Positions 51,677 to 59,656 of a DNA stretch of 64,000 bases are shown one piece after another. Position 1 is the first letter of the stretch. Every line of letters begins with the position of its first letter. The stretch covers positions 62,001-126,000 of the forward strand of contig JBCDJN010000002.1 of assembly GCA_039414355.1 (NCBI GenBank). The letters are read 5' to 3'. This DNA comes from JBCCQL01 sp039414355. Its GTDB lineage: Bacteria > Planctomycetota > Planctomycetia > Pirellulales > Lacipirellulaceae. A program made the translations under genes and the position numbers. A model generated the notes under the pieces. That model was not told where the DNA came from. It saw only the letters and a program-made list of their open reading frames with translations, and made no database searches.

Positions 51677-52846
51677 TTACGTGGGGCCGCCAAACACCCG
51701 CAGCGTCTCGGCGAGGCTTGTTTTGCCGCGGAGCACCATCTGCCGGGCTTGTTCGGCGAGGTCGGCCCGATCTTGCGGCGCGATCGCATCAATCCCGGCC
51801 TCGCCCGCGGCGCTGAGCGCCGCCAGCAGCCGGCGCCCCCGGTAGCCGCTGCCGCCGCAGCGCTCGCACCCAACCGCACGGCGAGCGGCGTCGCGGCTGG
51901 GCGGCGGTGAATCGCCCTCGGCGCCAAACGCCTCGGCCAGGTTCGCGTTGGCGTCGGGCTCGGCGCAGTCGCAGAGCGTTCGGATCAGCCGCTGGGCCAT
52001 CACCACGCGCACGCCAGCGCGGAGCGTGTAGCGTGGCACGCCCATGTCGAGCAGCCGCTCGACGGCCGTCGCCGCGTCAGGGGCATGGAAGGTGGTGAGG
52101 ACCAGTTGGCCGGTCATGGCGGCCTGCATGGCCACGGCGGCGGTCTCTTGGTCACGCACTTCGCCCACCAGCACCACCTCCGGGTCTTGGCGGAGCAGCG
52201 AACGCAGGCCCGTCGCCAAATCGAACCCGGCGGCCGGCGACGCCTCGGATTGCGAGACACCGGGCACGACGATTTCAACCGGGTCTTCGAGCGACACCAG
52301 GCTCCGCTCGCCAGCGGACTCCGCCGCGATCTCCCGCAGGCAGGCGTACGCCGTGGTTGTCTTGCCGCTGCCGGCGGGGCCGACGATCACCACGGCGCCA
52401 GAACGCTGCCGCAGCGCGCCGCGGAGCGTGGCGAGCACCTCGGGGGCGAGGCCGAGCGAATCAAGCCTTGCCTGCGAAGCCGGGCCGCGGTCGAAGAGCC
52501 GGGCGACCGCCTTCTCGCCGTGCACCGTGGGAAAGGTGCTCACGCGGACCTCCACCAGCAGCCGCCCCGCGCTGAGCCGGCCTTCCTGCGGCGTCTGGGT
52601 TTGGTAGGTGAGCAGCCCCGCCAGCACCTTGAGGCGGACGATCACGTTGCTCGCCACCGCCGGCGGCGCTTTGGCCGCCACGCGCAGCACGCCATCGACG
52701 CGCCACTTCACCTCCAGCCCGTCGGGCGTTGGCAGCAGGTGAAGGTCGCTGGCGCCCACCTCCACGGTGGCGGCGAGCACGGCGTCGACCACCGCCGGGG
52801 CGTCGTCGGCCTTGGCGCCATTGAGCTGTTCTTGGAGCGCTTTCAC
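51677..52846 (-). CDS. gspE: Type II secretion ATPase GspE (short form)
   Basis: A 389-residue protein with a GTG start. The Walker A motif is GPAGSGKTTTAYACL, the Asp box SLEDPVEI, Walker B DPEVVLVGEVRD, and the His box GQLVLTTFHAPDAATAVERL. All are those of PilB/GspE ATPases. A zinc-type ending (LCDCAEP then CERCGGSGYRGR) is present with only a CxC on the first side. The N-terminal N1 domain of full-length GspE (about 500 residues) is absent. It powers pseudopilus assembly and heads the operon with three gspF-like genes and pseudopilins. No secretin (gspD) gene is in the window. Confidence 0.9.
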   Translation of the reverse strand: MKALQEQLNGAKADDAPAVVDAVLAATVEVGASDLHLLPTPDGLEVKWRVDGVLRVAAKAPPAVASNVIVRLKVLAGLLTYQTQTPQEGRLSAGRLLVEVRVSTFPTVHGEKAVARLFDRGPASQARLDSLGLAPEVLATLRGALRQRSGAVVIVGPAGSGKTTTAYACLREIAAESAGERSLVSLEDPVEIVVPGVSQSEASPAAGFDLATGLRSLLRQDPEVVLVGEVRDQETAAVAMQAAMTGQLVLTTFHAPDAATAVERLLDMGVPRYTLRAGVRVVMAQRLIRTLCDCAEPDANANLAEAFGAEGDSPPPSRDAARRAVGCERCGGSGYRGRRLLAALSAAGEAGIDAIAPQDRADLAEQARQMVLRGKTSLAETLRVFGGPT

Positions 52847-52858
52847 GAGATTACGACA

Positions 52859-52876
52859 CGGAAAAGCGCGTTTCCG
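52859..52876. promoter_or_regulatory. Near-palindrome in the divergent promoter region
   Basis: CGGAAAAGCGCGTTTCCG is a palindrome apart from one symmetrical mismatch. It lies 13 bases upstream of gspE on the minus strand and 134 bases upstream of the GH57 gene. Its surroundings are relatively AT-rich (TTGTTAAGATTTATGG at 52911), which suits a promoter. Operator function is a guess. Confidence 0.35.
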
Positions 52877-53009
52877 TTATCCGCATCGGTAGGGACGGGC
52901 CGAAAACGCTTTGTTAAGATTTATGGAATCCGCGGCCTAGGTTGCGGCCCTCATTACGGTTCTCGTCATGACTTCTTCGCTTCTTCCCCGAGAGGATTCC
53001 GCGATCACT

Positions 53010-56000
53010 ATGCGTCCGCTCTGTACCCTCTTGCTGCTGCTTGCCGCCAGCTCCGCGTCGTTCGCCCAAGAGCCCGTTAACGTTGGCTTCTTGTGGCACA
53101 TGCACCAGCCGATCTACTACCCCGGCGAGTCGATCGCTCAGACCGACGCCGCTGGCCGGTTCAGCTTTAGCGTAACCGACGTGCACAATCAGCGCTTCGG
53201 CCCTTACACCAGTTGGCCGCAGAACGCCATCAACGCCGGCAACAGCCTGCCGCACCTGGGGGCGCAGGTGTCGTTCTCGGGATCGTTGATGGAGAACCTC
53301 AACACGCTCGAAGGCAACGGCACGAACGGCGGGATGTGGAACAACTGGGAGAACTCCTACCGGCAGGCCGCGTCGCAGAACACGTCGCTGGGCAACTCCC
53401 GGCTGGACCTGGTGGGCTTTGGCTACCACCACCCTCTGATGCCGCTGCTGGATGAGCGGGACATGCGGATGCAGATCCGCCTGCACAAGCACGCCCACGA
53501 GCAGACGTGGGGCCCGAATGTGCCGTACTCCAAGGGCATCTTCCCGGCGGAGACGGCGTTTAGCGCCCGGATGATCCCGGCGCTCAAGGCCGAGGGGCTG
53601 GAGTGGGCCATCTTCGACAGCATCCACCTGGAGCGGGCCGTGGAGAACTACCCGCACACGCCGGCTTCGAACCTCTATCCGCCGAACCGGGCCGACCAGA
53701 TCAACCCCGCCCTGCCGGACGAGCAGTGGGTGCAGCTGGGCAACCTTTGGGCGCCCAGCAAGGTGGCGGCGCCCTTCGCCTACCGCCCGCACTACACGCA
53801 GCACGTGGACCCGGCGACGGGGCAGATTGAGAAGATCGTCGCCGTGCCCGCCGCCCGGTACGAGGGGAACGAAGACGGCCGAGGCGGCTTCGGAGCCCTG
53901 CAGTACGAGCAAGTGATGAGCCAGTACCGCCACCTCAACACCGACCCCAACCACCCGATGTTCGTGCTGCTGCACCACGACGGCGACAACTTCGGCGGCG
54001 GCAGCGAGGCGTACTACAACGGCAACTTCCAGAACATGGTCAACTGGGCCCAGAACACGCCGGACTACGACGTGACCACGGTCCAAGACTACCTCGATCG
54101 GTTCCCGCCGAACCCCAACGATGTGGTGCATATCGAGTCGGGCTCGTGGGCCGGCGCCGATAACGGCGACCCGGAGTTCAAGAAGTGGCTGGGCGACCCC
54201 GATCCCCCCGGTCCTGGAGAAACGGCGGGCTGGAGCCCCGACCGCAACAGCTGGGCCGTGCTCACCGCCGCCAAGAACCGCGTCTACACCGCCCACGACC
54301 TGCAGCTCGGTGGGCCCGAGACGTTCCCCAACATGCAGAACGTGATGACCGGCACCGGCTCCGCCACGGAGCGGGCCTGGCACTACCTGCTGCAGGCGCA
54401 GGCCTCCGACCACTGGTACTGGGACGGCACCGAGATCTGGGACAGCAACGTCACCCGCGGCAGCAACCTCGCCGCGGCGCAGGCGGACACCGTGCTGGCC
54501 AACTTTGGACAGGGAAGCGGGCCGATCACCGAGTCGACCCCGCCCACGGTCTTCCTGCCGCAGCGCGAAGCGTACAACCCCGGCGGCCTGGAGTGGGGCC
54601 CGCTGCCCGAGGACAGCGACTTCGAGGTGTGGACCTACGCCTACGACGTGAGCGGCCTGGAGAGCGTCAACCTGATGTACCGCATCGACGCGGACGGCGT
54701 GAACCCGCTCGGCTCCACGCAAAACGAAACCTACGCCGGCGGCGCCGAGGTGGGCGACTGGATCAGCATCGCCATGACCTCCAGCGACACGCCGCCGCCG
54801 TCGGGCATCTTGGGCGCCACGTACCGGGCGCTCCGTTACGGCGCCGACATTGAGGGCGTAACCGACTCGCTGGTGGACTACTACGTCGAGGCGGTCGACT
54901 CGCAGGGCAATATCCAGCGTAGCGACATTCAGCACGTCTACGTCGGCGCCGGTTCCGTTGTGGGGACCGACCGCGTGACGCTCTCGCCCGACCCGCCGAT
55001 TGCCGGCGACAGCACGCTTGTCTCGTTCGACCCGGCCGGAGGTCCGCTCTCGGACGCCGACAGCGTCCTGGCCCACGTGGGCTACAACGGCTGGTCGATC
55101 GTTCAGCCGCAAGACACGCTGCTCACCTGGGACGCCAGCGAGGGGCGGTGGTCGGGATCGGTTCCCATCGATCCGACCGCCACGGAGCTAAACCTGGTCT
55201 TCAACAACGGCGGCGGTGTTTGGGACAACAACGGCGGCGCCGATTGGGCGTTTGCGGTTGACGGCGGCGAGCCGGGCATCGAGTTCGTGATGGACGGCCA
55301 GCTCGACGAAATCGCCGAGGTCGCCGCCACCGCCGACGGCCAGACGCTGCACTGGGCGGTAGACGGCAACCGCCTGTACCTGGCGACCGAGGACGCCGGC
55401 GAGGGCGCCGACGTGTTCATCTACGTGAGCGACACGCCGGGTGACCCCACCGACGCCAACTGGGCCAAGGCGGGAGCCATCGCCGAGTGGGACGCCTTCC
55501 TCGCCGACGAGAACGACAACGACTTCGAGGGCTGGTTCGACGCTCCCGCCGGCGCCCAGGCCGCCACGGGCGAGAACGGCGGCGTGCTGGAGGGCGTGAT
55601 CGACCTCGCCGCGCTCTTCGGCGCCATGCCGGAGGAGGTGCACGTGGCCGTCGCCATGTTCGCTACCGGAGACGGCGGCGAGCTGCTCAGCGTGCTGATG
55701 GACGCCAACGGCGACGGCAACGTGGACGCCTCGGAGTACCTCCGCCTGGTGCTTGCGCCATCGATCGACGGCGACTACAACGGCGACGGCGTGGTGGACA
55801 TGGCCGACTTCACCGTCTGGCGCGACTCGCTGAACTCCACCAGCAACCTCGCCGCCGACGGCAACGGCGATGGCGTTGTCAACGTCGACGACTTCCGGGT
55901 GTGGCGAGAGAACTTCGGCAGCGGCGCCGCGTCAGCCGGTGTCGTCCCGGAGCCGGGCTCCGTGGCGTTATTGGCGGTGATCGCCGCCGCGTCGATGGGT

Positions 56001-56045
56001 CGCGGCCCCGCTACCAGGCGGCGTAGAGCTTGCCGAGGCGGGTGA
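53010..56045 (+). CDS. Secreted GH57-like glycoside hydrolase with starch-binding-like module, dockerin-like loops and PEP-CTERM tail
   Basis: The frame opens at 52968, but the ATG at 53010 starts the signal peptide RPLCTLLLLLAASSASFA, giving about 1011 residues. The GH57 opening motif is FLWHMHQPIYYPGE (His at about 30 and 32). GIFPAETAFS near residue 181 fits the catalytic Glu, and HHDGDNFGGG supplies the acid/base region. A CBM25-like block (about 653-755, HVGYNGWSIVQPQDTLLTW) follows, then a beta-rich module. Three calcium loops follow: DANGDGNVDASEY, GDYNGDGVVDMADFTVWRDS and DGNGDGVVNVDDFRVWRENF. The tail is VPEPGSVALLAVIAAAS, then an Arg cluster. Exported GH57 enzymes are uncommon. It probably degrades alpha-glucan or related polymers at the cell surface. 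Its last 35 bases overlap the convergent GH128-like gene. Confidence 0.85.
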   Translation: MRPLCTLLLLLAASSASFAQEPVNVGFLWHMHQPIYYPGESIAQTDAAGRFSFSVTDVHNQRFGPYTSWPQNAINAGNSLPHLGAQVSFSGSLMENLNTLEGNGTNGGMWNNWENSYRQAASQNTSLGNSRLDLVGFGYHHPLMPLLDERDMRMQIRLHKHAHEQTWGPNVPYSKGIFPAETAFSARMIPALKAEGLEWAIFDSIHLERAVENYPHTPASNLYPPNRADQINPALPDEQWVQLGNLWAPSKVAAPFAYRPHYTQHVDPATGQIEKIVAVPAARYEGNEDGRGGFGALQYEQVMSQYRHLNTDPNHPMFVLLHHDGDNFGGGSEAYYNGNFQNMVNWAQNTPDYDVTTVQDYLDRFPPNPNDVVHIESGSWAGADNGDPEFKKWLGDPDPPGPGETAGWSPDRNSWAVLTAAKNRVYTAHDLQLGGPETFPNMQNVMTGTGSATERAWHYLLQAQASDHWYWDGTEIWDSNVTRGSNLAAAQADTVLANFGQGSGPITESTPPTVFLPQREAYNPGGLEWGPLPEDSDFEVWTYAYDVSGLESVNLMYRIDADGVNPLGSTQNETYAGGAEVGDWISIAMTSSDTPPPSGILGATYRALRYGADIEGVTDSLVDYYVEAVDSQGNIQRSDIQHVYVGAGSVVGTDRVTLSPDPPIAGDSTLVSFDPAGGPLSDADSVLAHVGYNGWSIVQPQDTLLTWDASEGRWSGSVPIDPTATELNLVFNNGGGVWDNNGGADWAFAVDGGEPGIEFVMDGQLDEIAEVAATADGQTLHWAVDGNRLYLATEDAGEGADVFIYVSDTPGDPTDANWAKAGAIAEWDAFLADENDNDFEGWFDAPAGAQAATGENGGVLEGVIDLAALFGAMPEEVHVAVAMFATGDGGELLSVLMDANGDGNVDASEYLRLVLAPSIDGDYNGDGVVDMADFTVWRDSLNSTSNLAADGNGDGVVNVDDFRVWRENFGSGAASAGVVPEPGSVALLAVIAAASMGRGPATRRRRACRGG

Positions 56046-56862
56046 GCTCGCCCTCGTCGTCAACAAGCGCCGAGGTGCCCAGCGCTCGGCTGCTGGGCGC
56101 CGCGGAGAACCACGCGTACCGCTCAACAAAACGGGCCCGCTCCAGCGCCGGCAGCACCTGCCGCATGAACGCCTCGACGCTGCCGGTGGAGTGCTTGTTC
56201 TCCTCCACCGACTTCGCCTTCCAGTCGCCCACGGCGAACTCGGTGATCCACAGCGGCCGGCCGAACATCTTGTAGACGTTCTGAAGCCGCCGCATCAGGA
56301 TCGGCGCGCTCGGCCCGCCGTAGCTGTGCACGGCCACGGAATCGACGCGGAGCTTCTTCTTCTCCACGCCCGCCATGAACTGCTTCATCCAGTCGCGGTC
56401 GGGGTGCACGCAGCCGGGGCTCAGCAGCGGCACGTCCAGCTCCATAAGTAGAGGCCAAAGCTCCAGGACCTTCTCCACGGTCATGTTGCTCTGGCTCTTC
56501 TGATCGGGCTCGTTGAAACCCATCAGCCACTGGATCTCGCCCGAATCCACGCGGGGGCGGAGCTTCTCAACCCGCTCGGCCATCTTGTCGCTGGACGAGC
56601 CGCCCCACACCATGGGCACAAACTCCACTCCGTCCGGCACGCCCGCCGGCCGATTCGCGCCCCAGCTGTAGAACCAGCTCGGCTTGAGGGCCGTGATGCG
56701 ATCGAGCCACGGCGAGTCTTCCCGCGTGACGAAGCAGCAGCCCTTCTTCACCGAACGCCCGCGACCCCGCCGCTGCGCAAGGGCGGCGCCCGGCAAAGCG
56801 GCCGAAGCGGTGGCGGCAGCGGCGCCGGCGAGAAAGCTGCGACGCGACGGCAACAGGGACAT
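56011..56862 (-). CDS. Tat-exported GH128-like glycoside hydrolase (Asl1/Glyco_hydro_cc)
   Basis: A 283-residue protein with a twin-arginine signal (PSRRSFLAGAAAATASAALP). The body is a (beta/alpha)8 barrel of the Glyco_hydro_cc type. The acid/base is in WLMGFNEPDQKSQSN and the nucleophile in PLWITEFAVGDW. LSPGCVHPDRDWMKQF and VDSVAVHSYGG are the other conserved blocks. GH128 enzymes cleave beta-1,3-glucans. It lacks any anchor or dockerin-like loop, unlike its larger relative 10 bases upstream in the same direction. The two are likely co-transcribed. Confidence 0.85.
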   Translation of the reverse strand: MSLLPSRRSFLAGAAAATASAALPGAALAQRRGRGRSVKKGCCFVTREDSPWLDRITALKPSWFYSWGANRPAGVPDGVEFVPMVWGGSSSDKMAERVEKLRPRVDSGEIQWLMGFNEPDQKSQSNMTVEKVLELWPLLMELDVPLLSPGCVHPDRDWMKQFMAGVEKKKLRVDSVAVHSYGGPSAPILMRRLQNVYKMFGRPLWITEFAVGDWKAKSVEENKHSTGSVEAFMRQVLPALERARFVERYAWFSAAPSSRALGTSALVDDEGELTRLGKLYAAW

Positions 56863-56872
56863 CTTCGTGGGC

Positions 56873-59617
56873 TCAGTGGTTAAGGGTTCGGCGACGGCGC
56901 GAGCACAAGGCGAGCGGCCCCATCACCAGCAGCAACGCCGTTGGCTCGGGCACGGCGGCCGAGCCGAAGCCCGGCGCCGCCTGGCCGAAGGCCGACCGCC
57001 AGACCTCGTAGTCGGCGGCGGTGATCATGCCGTCGCCGTCGCCATCGGCGCCGGTCTGCGGGGCGGCGGCGTCGCCGAGCGTGTCCCGCCAGACGGTGAA
57101 GTCGGCGGCGTCCACCAGCCCGTCGCCGTTGTAATCGCCCGCGAGTACAACGGAGACCTCGCCGGTCTCGCCAAGCAGGTCGGTGTTCCACATCAACGCC
57201 GACGGCAGCGTGGGGAGTGTTACGCGGTCGACCGGTCCTGAGGACGCGGCGAAATCAAACAGGTCGAACACCTCACCCAGCCCCGGCAGCTCGCCGCCGT
57301 GAAGGCTCACCTCGACCGAGCCGCCAAGCCACTCGATCGTCTCACCAACAACGATCTTGTCCGCCAAGCCGCCCGCGGCGATGTCCAGCTCAACGACCGA
57401 GCCGCTAAGCAAGCGCAGCCCGCCGTCGATCGTTGCGACAGTCGGCTCGGGTTCGGGAGCGAGGGCGGCGTAGTTCTGCTGCACCTGCGCGAGCGAGAAG
57501 GCGATGCCCTCGTAGTAACGAACCAGGGCGAGCTCGCCGCCAAACGGATCGGCTGAGCCGCCGTCAACGCCCGTGGTCACCGAGTCCGCGGCGTCACCCA
57601 GGCCCATCGGGTTGCCGCCGGCCCAGTCGATGATGCCGCTGGTGGCGAGCGTGCCGGCCGGTTGGCCATCGATGTAGAGCGTCAGGGTGTCGCCGGCGCC
57701 GTCGAGGTCGATCACGCCGATCGCGTGCCGCCACCCCGGATCCAGCTCGGCAACCACGTCGTTGTCACCGCCTTGGCCGTCGACGTTGAACGTAAGGCTT
57801 GAGCCGTCCAACAGCATCGCCACGCCGCGGCCGGCGCCGCCCGCTTCGAAGACGATCTGCTTGCCGTCCGGGTTGTTGGGATCGACGTAGAAGACGGCCT
57901 CGAACGTAGCGTCGCGCTGGCTCCGCTGCGGCCCACCGCTCTCATAGAAGCCGATCAGGCCCTCCGCGCCGCCCACGCTGCTAATGTCGTACGCCTGGGT
58001 GAGCGCCGGCAGCTCCGTGGAGTCCACCGGCACGGGGCTCGCCGACCCGCTGAAGGCCACGCTCGTGGCGGCATTGACCGTGTTCGTCCACTCGGCGTCG
58101 CCGGGCGTGTCGGCGCCGGCGTCGAAGTTCAGTCGCAGACCCGTGCTCACCGGTGTGCCGGCGGGGCCCGCCTCGGTAAAGCCGACGCCACCCACGCGGA
58201 GCGTTGAGGCGGTGACAATCACGTCGTCGGCGATCGTCGCTTCGCTGCTGCTGATCTCAAGCACGGAGCCGGTCGTAACGGAAAGCGGCCCGCGGACCTC
58301 GCCACGCACGGCGAGCGTGCTGCCCTCAACCGGGTAGAACCCGCGGCCGTTGGCGAACGACGTCTCAAGCACAGCGTCGCGGCCCACGGTCACGGCGCCG
58401 CCGCTGTTCAGCCGGCCGTCGAACAGGCGGAGCGTTCCCTCGTCGATCCGCAGGTCGCCGCTGATGTCGAGCGCCGCTCCGTCAAAGGTCACGGTGTTAG
58501 GGCCCGACTTAACAAGCGTGGCCCCGGCGCGAACGTTGACGAAGCTGTTGCCCAGGTCGCTGCCGTTGCCAACCACCGCGTCGGTGGACAACGCCCAGTC
58601 CGACTGTCCGCCGATGCGGCTCTGACCGCCGAGCACATCGAGCGACCGGAACGCCGTACCGAGCGCGGCGCCGTCGTTCTTCAGCTCGCCGCCGTTGAGA
58701 TAAAAGACGTGATGCGATTGGTCGACCCCGTTCATGTCGAAGGTCTCACCGGCGTAGAGGACGCCGGCGTACGCTTCGCCGGGGCCGTCGGGCGTGACGG
58801 GCCCCTCGGTGAACAGGCGGGCGTCGTCGAACCAGTGGTAGTAGGAGTACTTCTCCACGTAGCTGCGGCTCTCAAGGCCGGGGATCGCCGCTTCTAAGAA
58901 TCGGCGGTTCGCCTCCAGCATCGCCTCGTCGGTGTCGTTGTTGTTCCAGTCGTGCATCGCGAACTCGGTGATCCAGACCGGCAGGTTGTACTCGTTGTGG
59001 TACCAGTCCACGCGGTTGAGGAAGCTCTGCGCGGCGCCCTCCGGGTTGCCCGTGTCTTGCTGCCCGTACCAGTGGAACGCCACGGCGTCCACGCGGATGT
59101 CGTCGCTCGGGTCGCTGTTGGAGTTGCGCGCGTCGGCGCCGTTCATAAACGACTCGAGCCACGCCCGACCGCTGGCGTCGTCGGACACGCCGGCCAGGAT
59201 CAGCCTGTGGTTGGGCAGCGTCTGAGTTATCTGCGGCCAGGCGTCCAGGGCGGTCTGGACCGCAACGTTCGATTGGTCCGCACGCTCGGGCTCGTTGAAG
59301 ACCATCAGCGTGTCGACGTTTGGCAGGCCGGCGATCGCGTTCAGGTTGTTCTGGAAGTTCCCGTTCACGTAGCGGATCTGCGGGATGAACTCAGCGTTGA
59401 CGCCCGCGACGCCGTTGGGCACGGTGTGCCACCAGCGGTAGTACCAAGACGCCCCCGAGGCGTTGATGAAGTCGGCCTGGCCGCCGGCAAAGCCCAGCTT
59501 CTCCGAGAAGCCTTGGGCGCCGGCCTGGGCGGCGACGCACGCCGCGATCAACAACGCGACAACAAAACGCGCGAGCGAGCCGGAAGCTGCGATCTGTCGC
59601 TGGGGACGACCCTGCAT
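56873..59617 (-). CDS. Large surface GH128-like enzyme with LamG module, dockerin-like loops and PEP-CTERM tail
   Basis: A 914-residue protein with a Sec signal (FVVALLIAACVAAQAGA). The GH128-like barrel (about 35-270) has SWYYRWWH, LMVFNEPERADQSN (acid/base), VAFHWYGQQD and VWITEFAMHDWNN (nucleophile). A beta-solenoid region with autotransporter-type repeats (LVKSGPNTVTFDGAALDISG) follows at about 370-470. A LamG-like fold is at about 545-710, then a short beta module. Two intact calcium loops (GDYNGDGLVDAADFTVWRDT; GDGDGMITAADYEVWRSAF) and VPEPTALLLVMGPLAL plus RRRR end it. It probably displays a beta-glucanase on the surface. The C-terminal ~500 residues closely follow the sulfatase gene upstream. 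Confidence 0.85.
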   Translation of the reverse strand: MQGRPQRQIAASGSLARFVVALLIAACVAAQAGAQGFSEKLGFAGGQADFINASGASWYYRWWHTVPNGVAGVNAEFIPQIRYVNGNFQNNLNAIAGLPNVDTLMVFNEPERADQSNVAVQTALDAWPQITQTLPNHRLILAGVSDDASGRAWLESFMNGADARNSNSDPSDDIRVDAVAFHWYGQQDTGNPEGAAQSFLNRVDWYHNEYNLPVWITEFAMHDWNNNDTDEAMLEANRRFLEAAIPGLESRSYVEKYSYYHWFDDARLFTEGPVTPDGPGEAYAGVLYAGETFDMNGVDQSHHVFYLNGGELKNDGAALGTAFRSLDVLGGQSRIGGQSDWALSTDAVVGNGSDLGNSFVNVRAGATLVKSGPNTVTFDGAALDISGDLRIDEGTLRLFDGRLNSGGAVTVGRDAVLETSFANGRGFYPVEGSTLAVRGEVRGPLSVTTGSVLEISSSEATIADDVIVTASTLRVGGVGFTEAGPAGTPVSTGLRLNFDAGADTPGDAEWTNTVNAATSVAFSGSASPVPVDSTELPALTQAYDISSVGGAEGLIGFYESGGPQRSQRDATFEAVFYVDPNNPDGKQIVFEAGGAGRGVAMLLDGSSLTFNVDGQGGDNDVVAELDPGWRHAIGVIDLDGAGDTLTLYIDGQPAGTLATSGIIDWAGGNPMGLGDAADSVTTGVDGGSADPFGGELALVRYYEGIAFSLAQVQQNYAALAPEPEPTVATIDGGLRLLSGSVVELDIAAGGLADKIVVGETIEWLGGSVEVSLHGGELPGLGEVFDLFDFAASSGPVDRVTLPTLPSALMWNTDLLGETGEVSVVLAGDYNGDGLVDAADFTVWRDTLGDAAAPQTGADGDGDGMITAADYEVWRSAFGQAAPGFGSAAVPEPTALLLVMGPLALCSRRRRTLNH

Positions 59618-59656
59618 CGATTCTCCACGTCGTGGGCTGAGTAGGTGCTGGCGAGC

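Noticed and set aside
52914..55112. A 732-codon open frame on the minus strand opposite the GH57-like gene
   Set aside because: It has no signal peptide, domain or motif, is dominated by Arg, Val, His and Gly, and mirrors high-GC third-position bias of the real gene on the plus strand.
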